Positions 18,341-25,244 of a DNA stretch of 41,029 nt are shown one piece after another. Source of the DNA: a virus; IMG/VR virus record IMGVR_UViG_3300032291_001563, positions 1 through 41,029 of that record; one strand, 5' to 3'. Made by a program: the position numbers and the translations under genes. The stretch's first letter is position 1; every line of letters begins with the position of its first letter. The notes beneath the pieces are model-generated. The model searched no databases. It was not told the origin of the DNA and worked only from the letters and a program-made list of their open reading frames with translations.

Positions 18341-18862
18341 ATGGCGGATAAGATCAGTCTAGCTACCAAGATTGCCAAGGTCATGGAGGCCGTTGGCTAC
18401 GTGCAGAAGGGCGGCACGAACAGCGCCCAGGGGTACAAGTTCGTACAGGCATCTGCCGTTGCGGACAAGGTACGCGCTGAGCTGAGCAAGCTCAACGTGT
18501 CGATGACCCCGACAAACATTGACGTGATTAGCGAGGGGCTGACACCGTCTGGTAAGCAGGCGCTGCTCACTCTTCGTTTCACTTGGACGCTCACCGACGG
18601 TGACAGTGGCGAGACCATCTCGTTCCAGTCCATCGGCACGGGGGCGGACAGCGGCGACAAGGCTGCGTATAAGGCAGCTACCGGCGCACTTAAGTACGCT
18701 CTGCTCACAGGGTTCCTGATCCCAACAGGCGATGACCCAGAGGCAGACGGCAAGACGGATGACGAGATCATTGCTGCTAAGGCTAAGGATCTCTTCAACG
18801 GGGTGGTTCAACAGCCAACCAAGAAGAAGGCTGATGTAGTGGAAGAGGAGTTTGCATTCTGA
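18341..18862 (+). CDS. erf: ERF-family single-strand annealing recombinase
   Basis: A 173-aa protein of the ERF superfamily, recognised by the core motif GADSGDKAAYKAATGALKYA (residues 101-120) followed by LLTGFLIPTGDDPE. ERF proteins anneal complementary single strands and, in phage genomes, drive recombination or circularisation. The gene follows a Cas4-like nuclease and precedes an SSB candidate, a normal recombination module. The C-terminus VVEEEFAF is acidic and ends in a hydrophobic phenylalanine, like the protein-docking tail of bacterial SSB. Its stop overlaps the next ATG (TGATG). GGGGG upstream serves as ribosome site. Confidence 0.93.
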   Translation: MADKISLATKIAKVMEAVGYVQKGGTNSAQGYKFVQASAVADKVRAELSKLNVSMTPTNIDVISEGLTPSGKQALLTLRFTWTLTDGDSGETISFQSIGTGADSGDKAAYKAATGALKYALLTGFLIPTGDDPEADGKTDDEIIAAKAKDLFNGVVQQPTKKKADVVEEEFAF

Positions 18863-19242
18863 TGGCAAGACTAGACATCTGGCTGAGCGACAAGAAGACG
18901 CCAGTCAACAAGGTATCCAAGAACGGTAACAACTATCTCGAAGTGTACGGCACCATGCAGACGGCAGCGTACGAGGAGTGGGCAGACAGCGACCGCGCTA
19001 ATGCCGCACCTGATCGGTACGCTTACGTGACGCTGCGGTTCTTCGACGCTGAGTCTGAGGCGCACGTTGGCAAGGTGTACGACTGGGCCATCTCGCAGGA
19101 GAAGGACCCACGTCCGAACGTGCACGTCGTAGGCAAGCTGAATGAGGACCGTGAGTACAACGGCAAGATGTACTACACCATGCTGGTGTCGGACATTGCA
19201 CCGCTGCAGTACGGTCCACTGCGAGCTAAGAAGAATGGGTAG
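18862..19242 (+). CDS. Single-stranded DNA-binding protein candidate
   Basis: A 126-aa protein with alternating beta-strand-like segments (KNGNNYLEVYGTMQ, YAYVTLRFFD, NVHVVGKLNED, KMYYTMLVSDIAPL) that fit an OB-like barrel, translated in overlap with ERF. Many phages place their SSB next to the ERF gene, and the VVGKL...MYYTMLVSDI pattern resembles the last strands of SSB. It lacks an acidic C-terminal tail, and interestingly the ERF protein next door ends in one. The function is inferred, as the sequence is too diverged for certainty. Confidence 0.5.
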   Translation: MARLDIWLSDKKTPVNKVSKNGNNYLEVYGTMQTAAYEEWADSDRANAAPDRYAYVTLRFFDAESEAHVGKVYDWAISQEKDPRPNVHVVGKLNEDREYNGKMYYTMLVSDIAPLQYGPLRAKKNG

Positions 19243-19591
19243 ACGAGAGCTGTCCATGAAGATGGTCGGTGAGATCGAGGCGTGGAAAGCTGACGGCTTT
19301 GATGATTGCATCGTCGGGGTCGGTCAGCAGTTCACCGAAGGTGGGCAAGTGTACATCTTCATCTATAGCAAGAAGGCTATCATCGAGACCATCGCCAACG
19401 ACATCGTCAAGGAGATTCACAACCGGGTCAATACGTCGGACGAGGAGCGAGCTGAGCTTTCCAAGTCTGCGTATGACGATGCTGTGGAGTTCTTTGACTA
19501 CAACATCGCAGGTGCGTACATCGGGCGTGGCATGCCTGTGTTCTTGGAGGACACGTACGAGAACCTGGTGAGGGAGGTCTTAGGTGAGTGA
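19235..19591 (+). CDS. Small acidic protein, unknown
   Basis: A 118-aa protein of unknown function in the recombination operon. The first half has beta-like stretches (CIVGVGQQF, VYIFIYSKK) and the second half is helical and acidic (EERAELSKSAYDDAVEFFDY). No catalytic motif was recognised. The most upstream ATG that overlaps the previous stop is at 19235; an in-frame ATG at 19256 is an alternative. The stop overlaps the next gene, which starts with GTG at 19584. Confidence 0.7.
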   Translation: MGRRELSMKMVGEIEAWKADGFDDCIVGVGQQFTEGGQVYIFIYSKKAIIETIANDIVKEIHNRVNTSDEERAELSKSAYDDAVEFFDYNIAGAYIGRGMPVFLEDTYENLVREVLGE

Positions 19592-19931
19592 TGCCTCACG
19601 TAGGGGTAGACTCAACCGCTCGAGGGGTAATGCCTTCGAGCGGGAAGTCGCCAAGAAGTTTGGCGGCAAGCGGGTCGGACAGTACGGTGGGCCTGAGGAC
19701 GTAGCGGCAGGACAGTTCAACATCCAGGCTAAGTGTGGCCAGATGTTTAGCGAGAAGTACTGGCGCTGGCTGCAGGCGGTACCACGCAAGGCGGATCAGG
19801 TTCCGCTCCTCGTAGTCGGTGATGCTCCGGGTTCCGGGGCTAAGCGGAGGGTAGTAGTTATCATTGAGGAGACTGACTTCCTCAATCTGATTGGAGGCGA
19901 CGATGCAGAGACCACGGAAGAAACTGAATAG
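19584..19931 (+). CDS. PD-(D/E)XK nuclease, Holliday-junction-resolvase-like
   Basis: A 115-aa protein with the compact resolvase-type pattern: an N-terminal basic segment and GNAFEREVAKKFGG helix (E19/E21), D39 in GGPEDV, and Q48-x-K50 in FNIQAKCG, followed by a beta strand PLLVVGDAP. These are the expected E, D and (E/Q)xK positions of Hjc-like and related phage nucleases that cut branched DNA. GTG 19584 overlaps the preceding stop. In a phage with ERF and DnaB it would resolve recombination or replication intermediates before packaging. The exact substrate is inferred. Confidence 0.75.
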   Translation: MSDASRRGRLNRSRGNAFEREVAKKFGGKRVGQYGGPEDVAAGQFNIQAKCGQMFSEKYWRWLQAVPRKADQVPLLVVGDAPGSGAKRRVVVIIEETDFLNLIGGDDAETTEETE

Positions 19932-20076
19932 CTTTGACCTGGCAGTGTCCTGGGCAAAGATCTTTGAGCTTATTCGCAACCGGCTCAAGGAGTTGGAGGT
20001 ACCAGATGCCGACAACATCGCAGCGGCTGCGGCAAACATTCTAGCTAAGGAGGGCGCCAATGGCGACAACACCTGA
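19903..20076 (+). CDS. Small helical protein, unknown
   Basis: A 57-aa helical protein starting at ATG 19903, seven bases or so after a GGAGG site at 19893-19897. An upstream in-frame TTG would include that site and is rejected. It overlaps the resolvase-like gene by 29 bases and stops in a TGATG junction. Alternating hydrophobic and charged residues (WAKIFELIRNRLKELEV) suggest a small helical binding protein. Nothing further can be said. Confidence 0.6.
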   Translation: MQRPRKKLNSFDLAVSWAKIFELIRNRLKELEVPDADNIAAAAANILAKEGANGDNT

Positions 20077-20257
20077 TGAGAAACAAGAAAGCGATAACGG
20101 ATATCAGAAGGTACTACGAACGGCGAAGGCAGCAGTCCAGGGAGTTGGCGAAAGAAGCCTACTCATTGCGGCAGCAGCTGGACTGGCAGTCGGACTTGAC
20201 CACCCTGCGCAAGCAGCAAGTCTCGCAATCCTCATCTATGTCGTCACCAAGCGGTAG
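20060..20257 (+). CDS. Small membrane protein, out-of-frame overlap with next gene
   Basis: A 65-aa protein with a strong AAGGAGGG ribosome site and a C-terminal half made almost wholly of Ala, Leu, Ile and Val (SLLIAAAAGLAVG and AASLAILIYVV), which could form one or two membrane spans before a basic end TKR. From 20076 to 20257 the same bases are also read in another frame by the MazG/Nmad1-like gene. Either the two genes truly share 182 bases or the other protein starts later, at ATG 20238. A membrane anchor or lysis regulator would fit the composition, but no family was recognised. Confidence 0.5.
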   Translation: MATTPDEKQESDNGYQKVLRTAKAAVQGVGERSLLIAAAAGLAVGLDHPAQAASLAILIYVVTKR

Positions 20258-20597
20258 GGTACCGGAGGCATTCAGCCACTACTTCAGGGACCTGTTCTCT
20301 GAGGCACACAGCATCATGGTTCTACGACAGGCATCGTATGGTCCTGTCAACGTAGAGAACCTGGGCCCGGTTGGTGTCTTCTCCCGCATGGCAATGGACA
20401 AGGTGGGGCGTATCTCGAACGCGCTCAATGGGAAGATCGTCAACGGTCAGCTCATTGTCGATGAGGACTGGTACGGTCCAGAGGTACACGATGCGCTCAT
20501 CGATACGATTAACTACGCTGCCATCCTCATTGCTCTTGGGCAGGGGAAGTGGAGCGAGGTATCACGGGAGGTAGACGATGTCCCTTCCGGAGATTGA
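20076..20597 (+). CDS. MazG/Nmad1 (DUF1599)-like nucleotide-related protein
   Basis: A 173-aa protein whose residues 63-157 match the DUF1599 or nucleotide-modification-associated domain pattern: SYGPVN (88-92 region), LGPVGVFSRMAMDKVGRI, then acidic D139 and D143 in HDALIDTINYAAI. The fold is all-helical and related to MazG-type pyrophosphohydrolases, whose acids bind metal. Phages use such proteins in nucleotide pool or base-modification pathways, though no modification enzyme was seen here. Residues 1-55 are a basic, Gln/Arg-rich coil coded over the preceding gene. ATG 20238 is a possible later start but lacks a ribosome site, whereas 20076 is in a TGATG coupling. Confidence 0.72.
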   Translation: MRNKKAITDIRRYYERRRQQSRELAKEAYSLRQQLDWQSDLTTLRKQQVSQSSSMSSPSGRVPEAFSHYFRDLFSEAHSIMVLRQASYGPVNVENLGPVGVFSRMAMDKVGRISNALNGKIVNGQLIVDEDWYGPEVHDALIDTINYAAILIALGQGKWSEVSREVDDVPSGD

Positions 20598-20820
20598 AGT
20601 AATGCCCATCTTGATCAACGGCAAGAGGGCTGCATCCATCACCGTCATCTACGGTAATGGTGGGTGGAAGGCACACGTTGCGCACCATGACAGGAGCACC
20701 CCATTGGCTTCTGTCTTGGCCGAAGGCACTGACTTACTTGGTCCGGAGTCAGCTCGTCAGATAGCAGTAGAGCTAGCGGAGAAGTGGCGTGACCAAGAGA
20801 CAAGATCAGGACGCAGCTGA
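20578..20820 (+). CDS. Small protein, unknown
   Basis: An 80-aa protein starting within the end of the MazG/Nmad1-like gene (20-base overlap) after GGGAGG. It shows a beta-rich first half (PILINGKRAASITVIYGNGGWKA style, shortened here to the strands ILINGK and ITVIYG) and a helical end (ARQIAVELAEKWRDQ). No family was recognised. It overlaps the next gene by 32 bases. Confidence 0.6.
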   Translation: MSLPEIEVMPILINGKRAASITVIYGNGGWKAHVAHHDRSTPLASVLAEGTDLLGPESARQIAVELAEKWRDQETRSGRS

Positions 20821-21022
20821 CTTCTTTAAGGAGGATGCCAAGCGTATGGGTATTGGCATCCGCGAGTATTGCCGCAGGTTTGGCATTGAGTATGAGTCAC
20901 TGGGTGGCCTCGAGAAGAAGGACCCATTGACAAAGCATGAGCACATGGACTACCGTAGCTGTGACGTATGCAGGATGAATGCCATCCTCAACGGTCGCAG
21001 TACGGAGGACATAGATGATTAG
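20789..21022 (+). CDS. Small protein with possible metal site, unknown
   Basis: A 77-aa protein starting at GTG 20789. It has a helical, charged first part (DFFKEDAKRMGIGIREYCRRFGIEY), then KHEHMDY and CDVC, which together could bind one zinc through His and Cys. The ribosome site is weak (GGAG), but tight overlap with both neighbours supports translation by coupling. Function unknown. Confidence 0.55.
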   Translation: MTKRQDQDAADFFKEDAKRMGIGIREYCRRFGIEYESLGGLEKKDPLTKHEHMDYRSCDVCRMNAILNGRSTEDIDD

Positions 21023-21434
21023 CTCACTACTCTTAACAGTGGCGCTGGCCTTTCAAACTACGGGAGTTCAGACTGGCTACGCCACATGGTATGGCGATAC
21101 CACACCGGGCGGTCCTAAGGGCTGCTACGGTGGGTATCGCAATACCTGTAGCCCCTACGTTCCGGTCTCTGAGGGCGGACGTGGGGGCGAACTCGTTATG
21201 TACGCAGCTGTGCCTGGCTTCGGCTTCTACGATAAGCCGTACCAGGTGAAGGTATGCCGGGTCAAGTACCCGGAGCGCTGCGTCATCGTGACGGTACGCG
21301 ACTGCCTCTGCAGCAAGAAGACAAAGAATATGATAGACTTGTCTCCGGCGGCATTCATGCGACTGTCAACGTTGGGGACAGGCAGGGTGCTAGTAACCAT
21401 GGAGGCTTACTATGTACGATACAGAGGACGCTGA
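21015..21434 (+). CDS. Secreted RlpA/expansin-like double-psi beta-barrel protein
   Basis: A 139-aa protein with an N-terminal hydrophobic signal-like segment (residues 2-14, with QTTG after it) and a double-psi beta-barrel of the RlpA/expansin type: YATWYG (22-27), VIVTVRDC with D96 in the position of the conserved acid, and IDLSPAAF (107-114). RlpA-like enzymes act on peptidoglycan glycan strands. Six cysteines between residues 37 and 99 are unusual for the family and could form disulfides outside the cell. It lies in the replication operon, not beside the holin, so it may alter the cell wall earlier or exclude other phages. Lytic activity is unproven. Confidence 0.72.
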   Translation: MISSLLLTVALAFQTTGVQTGYATWYGDTTPGGPKGCYGGYRNTCSPYVPVSEGGRGGELVMYAAVPGFGFYDKPYQVKVCRVKYPERCVIVTVRDCLCSKKTKNMIDLSPAAFMRLSTLGTGRVLVTMEAYYVRYRGR

Positions 21435-21555
21435 CATCGGAGTGGGCGAGTGCCCCATCTGCGGCAAGTACCGCAAGCAGATCGACGCAGGGACGATGAA
21501 GCCCTGCTACATGTGGGATAGAGTTAAGGAGGCGGACGATGAGCAAGAGGGATAA
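21412..21555 (+). CDS. 47-aa zinc-ribbon microprotein
   Basis: A 47-aa open frame starting at ATG 21412 after GGAGG and ending at TAA 21553. It carries CPICGKY and a later PCYMW, a partial zinc-knuckle pattern. It overlaps the RlpA-like gene by 23 bases and the next gene by 17. Ribosome site and coupling support it. Function unknown; nucleic-acid or protein binding would be typical. Confidence 0.55.
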   Translation: MYDTEDADIGVGECPICGKYRKQIDAGTMKPCYMWDRVKEADDEQEG

Positions 21556-21814
21556 GTACTTCCGCGAACGAACGAAGATCGGCCAGCTCGAGGCAGCTGC
21601 CCTTCGGTTCGCCCTAACCAAGGGGCACGAGCCTCGCCTGGTACGTGGCGACCGGCAGTCGACGTCAGTGGGCTGCTACAACTGTGATGCCTGGGGTTGC
21701 GCAGAGATCGAGAGTAAGATAGAGATAGTCCATGGCGACATCTTTATGGAGACATGTGGCACAACAATAGTGGAAGAGGAGGTACTCTATGCATCAAACC
21801 CCGCACTCTATTGA
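21539..21814 (+). CDS. Small Cys-containing protein, unknown
   Basis: A 91-aa protein starting at ATG 21539 after AAGGAGG. The N-terminal half is basic and helical (SKRDKYFRERTKIGQLEAA). Around residues 45-55, GCYNCDAWGC could bind a metal together with C73. The segment RFALTKGHEP followed by this cysteine cluster recalls small phage zinc proteins, but no named family was recognised. The gene overlaps the start of dnaB by 26 bases, so it is probably translated with it. Confidence 0.6.
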   Translation: MSKRDKYFRERTKIGQLEAAALRFALTKGHEPRLVRGDRQSTSVGCYNCDAWGCAEIESKIEIVHGDIFMETCGTTIVEEEVLYASNPALY

Positions 21815-23066
21815 GGCAGAGAGATCACTGCTAGGGTCGATCCTCATCGACCAGGCGGTGCTCTCTGACTTCGAGCTAAACCCGGACGACTTCTACGAAC
21901 CACGCCATGTAAAGATTGCGCGTGCCATCGTAGACGTACACACGTCCGGTGCTGCAGTCGACATCGTCACGGTATCGGATGCGCTAGCTGGCAAGTCCGT
22001 GCCCATGCTGTACCTAGCTGAGCTATCAGACTCAGTGCCTACGTCCATCCATGCCAAGAGCTACTACGACATTGTCGAGCGAATGGCTGTGTTGCGTGGG
22101 CTGGTGAAGGCTGGCACTGAGATTGTTGAGAGCGCATACAAGATGCCGGAAGACCCAGCTACTGCCATCGACGAGGCGGAGAAGATCCTGTTCAGCATCG
22201 GCAACAAGCGCCGTGCTGCCAGGTGGAACGACGCACTCGACCTGATGAACATGACGAAGGGGCGAGTCAAGTCCATCGTCATCGACGGGCTACGCCCAGG
22301 CGTACGCTCCGGCATCAGCCAGATCGATGCCATCACTGGGGGGTGGCAGAAGTCAGACCTCGTCATCCTTGCTGCTCGTCCAAGCGTTGGCAAGACAGCG
22401 CTCGCTACTAGCATGGCGCTGTCTGCTGCCATCTCAGGAAAGAAGGTAGCTATCTTCTCCATCGAGATGAGCGCTGAGCAGGTAGGCGCACGCATCCTAT
22501 CGTCAGCGTCAGGTATCCCGCTCGCTGCTATTCGCAATGGCGGCATCGACCTGGTGCAGATGAGCGAGCTAGAGCAGTGGGCCGATACAGTCGGCAAGCT
22601 TGGCATCTACGTCGACGACTCGCCAACTGCTAGCCCATCTGTGATGCGGTCGAAGTGCCGCAAGATTGCAGCTGAGCGTGGCGTTGACCTGATCATCGTC
22701 GACTACCTGCAGCTCATGGTCCCTGACCGCAGCGGCAAGGATCAGAACAGGGTCAACGAGGTGGCCGACATCAGCCGCGCACTCAAGGGCATCGCTCGTG
22801 AGCTGGACGTGCCGATCATTGCGCTGTCCCAGCTCAGCCGCATGAGTGAGTACCGTGATACCGGCGAGCCCCGGCTCTCCGACTTGCGTGACTCCGGTGC
22901 CATCGAGCAGGACGCAGACATGGTGCTCATGCTCTGGCGCAAAGAACAACCCGACTTCACCAAGCAGTCTGAGGTAGTCAGCTGCAAGATTGCCAAGCAC
23001 CGCAATGGTCCGACCGGTGTGTGCGATCTCGAGTTCGTCAAGTCGACCGCAAGCTTTAGGGGGTGA
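21789..23066 (+). CDS. dnaB: Replicative DNA helicase, DnaB family
   Basis: A 425-aa helicase that unwinds DNA at the fork as a hexamer driven by ATP. The N-terminal helical domain starts IEAERSLLGSIL, the usual DnaB opening. The RecA-like domain has Walker A RPSVGKT (K202, T203), EMS (FSIEMSAEQVGARILS), Walker B IIVDYLQL (D305), and the ALSQLSR and DLRDSGAIEQDAD motifs. Length is near that of cellular DnaB. No primase or DNA polymerase gene was recognised in the genome, so the phage must recruit the host replisome at this helicase. It ends in a GGGGGTGACATG junction with the next gene. Confidence 0.97.
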   Translation: MHQTPHSIEAERSLLGSILIDQAVLSDFELNPDDFYEPRHVKIARAIVDVHTSGAAVDIVTVSDALAGKSVPMLYLAELSDSVPTSIHAKSYYDIVERMAVLRGLVKAGTEIVESAYKMPEDPATAIDEAEKILFSIGNKRRAARWNDALDLMNMTKGRVKSIVIDGLRPGVRSGISQIDAITGGWQKSDLVILAARPSVGKTALATSMALSAAISGKKVAIFSIEMSAEQVGARILSSASGIPLAAIRNGGIDLVQMSELEQWADTVGKLGIYVDDSPTASPSVMRSKCRKIAAERGVDLIIVDYLQLMVPDRSGKDQNRVNEVADISRALKGIARELDVPIIALSQLSRMSEYRDTGEPRLSDLRDSGAIEQDADMVLMLWRKEQPDFTKQSEVVSCKIAKHRNGPTGVCDLEFVKSTASFRG

Positions 23067-23067
23067 C

Positions 23068-23340
23068 ATGTCAGTAACCAAACCGTTGCAACTTTCCATC
23101 GACTGCGGATGCTTCGACCTTTGCGACCACGCAGTAGAGAGTATCTCCAAGCTCATACAGGATGCCTTCGACGCAGGGTATGACGAGGGCTGGTCGGAAT
23201 CATTGCAAGGCCTACGCCGGATGATGATTAACGAAGGGGTACCAGGGGCAGAAGATTTAATCGTGCCGCCCCCGCCAGGTAAGAAGGCAGGCGCAGCGAT
23301 AACAGAGCGTGGCTCGAATAAGAAGGAGTACTCCAACTAG
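23068..23340 (+). CDS. Small protein, unknown, last gene of operon
   Basis: A 90-aa protein starting at ATG 23068, which follows GGGGG and lies two bases after the dnaB stop. An upstream in-frame start inside dnaB is rejected. It has CGCFDLCDHA near the N-terminus, a helical middle and a Pro/Lys-rich end (VPPPPGKKAG). Function unknown. Its place after dnaB might suggest a helicase-linked role, which is speculation. Confidence 0.6.
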   Translation: MSVTKPLQLSIDCGCFDLCDHAVESISKLIQDAFDAGYDEGWSESLQGLRRMMINEGVPGAEDLIVPPPPGKKAGAAITERGSNKKEYSN

Positions 23341-23344
23341 CTTC

Positions 23345-23356
23345 GCCATCGTCAGG
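23345..23356. repeat. 12-base intergenic motif, copy 1
   Basis: GCCATCGTCAGG. The same 12-mer, with one C/T change, is at 26865 and 28083. Each copy lies 22-24 bases from the T-run of a leftward terminator, on its downstream side. Confidence 0.75.
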
Positions 23357-23379
23357 TCTGGGGCGTTCGGTGTTCCGCT

Positions 23380-23428
23380 AAAATAAAAAAAGTGCCATGG
23401 TAGATGGGAAGGACTCATCTACCATGGC
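23380..23428. terminator. Bidirectional terminator between convergent operons
   Basis: A perfect 13-bp stem GCCATGGTAGATG/CATCTACCATGGC (23394-23406 and 23416-23428) with a 9-base loop. Leftward transcripts read it followed by a T-rich run, the complement of the A-tract at 23380-23392. In the rightward direction only GTATCTATTT follows, so it is weaker there. It lies between the ends of the helicase operon and the leftward block. Confidence 0.9.
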
Positions 23429-23437
23429 GTATCTATT

Positions 23438-23809
23438 TCAGCCGTATACTATCTCACCGAATAGTCCCAGCTGTACTACTGCGTCAGCTCCATCTGCATC
23501 CACATGGAACTCGTTGTCGTTGATGATCTGATACATGTGAGGATACTTCTCGATGAGCAACTTGACACCAGCTCTGATCTTAGCCGGTGTTAGCTGCTCA
23601 TCTTTGAAGTCATCGTCTTCTGTATCTGATAGAACTACTAGTACTTGGTCTGGCTCAAGAGGATGAACGATGTCATTCTCCCAGTCCTCGTACAAGTATT
23701 GCCACTTGTACTCGTCTGCGATGGCCCAGTATCCAATGCCACCTTCGAGCGCAGTGGTGTAGATGCTGACTACCTCTTTATCGCTTAGCTCTATGTCTAG
23801 TATCTTCAT
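23438..23809 (-). CDS. Phage protein, unknown (GGIGYWA motif)
   Basis: A 123-aa acidic protein, the last gene of the leftward block. The opening ILDIELSDKEVVSIYTTALE followed by GGIGYWA is a pattern I recognise from small phage proteins of unknown function, in which an N-terminal helix leads to this aromatic motif. The rest is helical with many Asp and Glu residues. It stops 10 bases before the shared terminator. An AGGAGGTAGCATG-type ribosome site precedes the ATG. No activity can be given. Confidence 0.7.
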   Translation of the reverse strand: MKILDIELSDKEVVSIYTTALEGGIGYWAIADEYKWQYLYEDWENDIVHPLEPDQVLVVLSDTEDDDFKDEQLTPAKIRAGVKLLIEKYPHMYQIINDNEFHVDADGADAVVQLGLFGEIVYG

Positions 23810-23817
23810 GCTACCTC

Positions 23818-24096
23818 CTATCTAACTTGCAGCAACCTGCCACCTTCATTGCACTCATCATCTGATGAGATAATATAGTGCATCTCAAGGCCATCCTCCC
23901 TCTGAAATACCAGTACTGGGAATGGGTTGGCAAAGATTGGCATGCCATCCATGTCTTCTCGATCTACATATCCACGCACTACCTTGCATCCGATGAGGGG
24001 ATCGATCATCTCTTTCGTGATGTATGCTACCTCTGCATCTACATGCTTATCCTGCGCTTCTTTTTCTGCCTGTCGCATTGCGTCAAAGTTTACCAT
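23818..24096 (-). CDS. Small protein, unknown
   Basis: A 92-aa protein starting at the ATG at 24096, chosen because AGAGGAGGAG precedes it and it overlaps the upstream stop as TAATG. Longer upstream frames lack a ribosome site. It has a basic/acidic helical N-terminus, then a beta-like region (IGCKVVRGYVDRED and FPVLVFQREDGLEMHYIIS). Function unknown. Confidence 0.65.
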   Translation of the reverse strand: MVNFDAMRQAEKEAQDKHVDAEVAYITKEMIDPLIGCKVVRGYVDREDMDGMPIFANPFPVLVFQREDGLEMHYIISSDDECNEGGRLLQVR

Positions 24097-24230
24097 TACT
24101 CCTCCTCTAAGAAGCAGTCGTGTCCGTATGTCCACTCTTGAGACTGCTCTTCATCAAACATATCAAATACCCTATTGCAGTTAGGGCAAATGATTATTGT
24201 TGCAATAGCTACATCTCTACTATTAATCAT
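24096..24230 (-). CDS. 44-aa zinc-ribbon microprotein
   Basis: A 44-aa frame starting at the ATG at 24230 and ending in TAATG with the next gene. It has CPNC near residue 15 and H-D-C near residue 38, enough for one zinc site. A GAAGGGGG site lies upstream and the start overlaps the preceding stop. Function unknown. Confidence 0.55.
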   Translation of the reverse strand: MINSRDVAIATIIICPNCNRVFDMFDEEQSQEWTYGHDCFLEEE

Positions 24231-24834
24231 CTGACTTGACCCCCTTCTCTGCTTGATGCTCAGCCTCAGCTAGCTTGCGCTCGCATTCAGCAATGGCTGG
24301 ATCTACTACTTCCTCAAAGAACTTAGCATACCCACCTGGATACACATACCCTCCGCATCCATCCAGTGTCTCAGTGTTAGTGCATCCGCACTCTTTGCAC
24401 TTGTTATATGTATAGATGTCAAATCGGAATACCTCACCCCTGAGGTATGCGTCGAAGTTTTCTACTGCATCACGAAGGAATCCCTCGTACTGATGTGGTA
24501 GTAAACCCCATTCGTCTGCGATCTTGCGAGTGATGCATGCGAATCCACACTGACCGCTATCCCATGGATCATTGTATCCACCCAAGCTGACGCTAACACC
24601 GCTGTGTGCCAGCATGAACAACGGTTGGTAGTACACGATGCTCTCTGCTTTGAGTGCAGCATCGAACTCATCCATGCCATCGCATACTTCGTCAACTGCA
24701 ATGTGCCTGCCGGTACCACGAGTGCCGATGATATAGAAATCGCTACGAATATCCGTTGTATCGTAGTCATAATCTATATGTGTCTCCCACCGGATACCAG
24801 ACTCTGTATTGCCGCTTTCAATAACTGTGCTCAT
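24223..24834 (-). CDS. Phage protein of a common unknown family (HSG...WDSGQ)
   Basis: A 203-aa protein. The stretch PLFMLAHSGVSVSLGG followed by PWDSGQCGFACITRK matches a pattern (HSG, then WDSGQ.G) I recognise from a widespread phage protein family without a known role. Four cysteines near residues 145-162 (KCKECGCTN and DGCGG) may hold zinc. The C-terminus is a charged helix. Start follows AGGAGGGACTATG. No enzymatic motif can be identified. Confidence 0.7.
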   Translation of the reverse strand: MSTVIESGNTESGIRWETHIDYDYDTTDIRSDFYIIGTRGTGRHIAVDEVCDGMDEFDAALKAESIVYYQPLFMLAHSGVSVSLGGYNDPWDSGQCGFACITRKIADEWGLLPHQYEGFLRDAVENFDAYLRGEVFRFDIYTYNKCKECGCTNTETLDGCGGYVYPGGYAKFFEEVVDPAIAECERKLAEAEHQAEKGVKSDD

Positions 24835-25166
24835 AGTCCCTCCTGTGCGTCATGAATGTAATGCTTAGCAATCTGATAGAAATCTACCATTGGTAGATAG
24901 CCAATGAAGATTGCGTCAGATGCTGGCCCATGCAGCTCGTCTCGGTCAATGTGTCCGAAGAACATCTCTTCTGTATAATCTTCAAGCCACTTAGCCAATG
25001 CATACTTAGCTTGATCTGTATCTACCTTCTCATCGTCTGTTGCATCTTCAAGTTCCTTGAGCGCTTGTTCATAGATGGCATCGCCCATGCCGTCCACTTC
25101 TCCAATCCATAGTGCTGTGTTCCATGTCTCCCAGTTCGTCCAACCGTTGTATGACTTGTCGCACAT
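24831..25166 (-). CDS. Phage protein, NGWTNWETWN family (DUF7249-like)
   Basis: A 111-aa protein that opens with YNGWTNWETWNTALWI, a pattern seen in a known family of small phage proteins of unknown function, to my memory DUF7249. The ATG at 25166 follows GGAAGGAG; a longer frame from 25232 lacks a ribosome site and is rejected. The remainder is acidic and helical (ALKELEDATDDEKVDT) with an aromatic C-terminal end (MVDFYQIAKHYIH). It overlaps the next gene by four bases. Confidence 0.7.
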   Translation of the reverse strand: MCDKSYNGWTNWETWNTALWIGEVDGMGDAIYEQALKELEDATDDEKVDTDQAKYALAKWLEDYTEEMFFGHIDRDELHGPASDAIFIGYLPMVDFYQIAKHYIHDAQEGL

Positions 25167-25244
25167 AACTACTCCTTCCGTAGCGTGTGCCGGATGGGTG
25201 GTGAACCACACCTCTAACCCATCCGGCTGCACCCTACTTATCTA

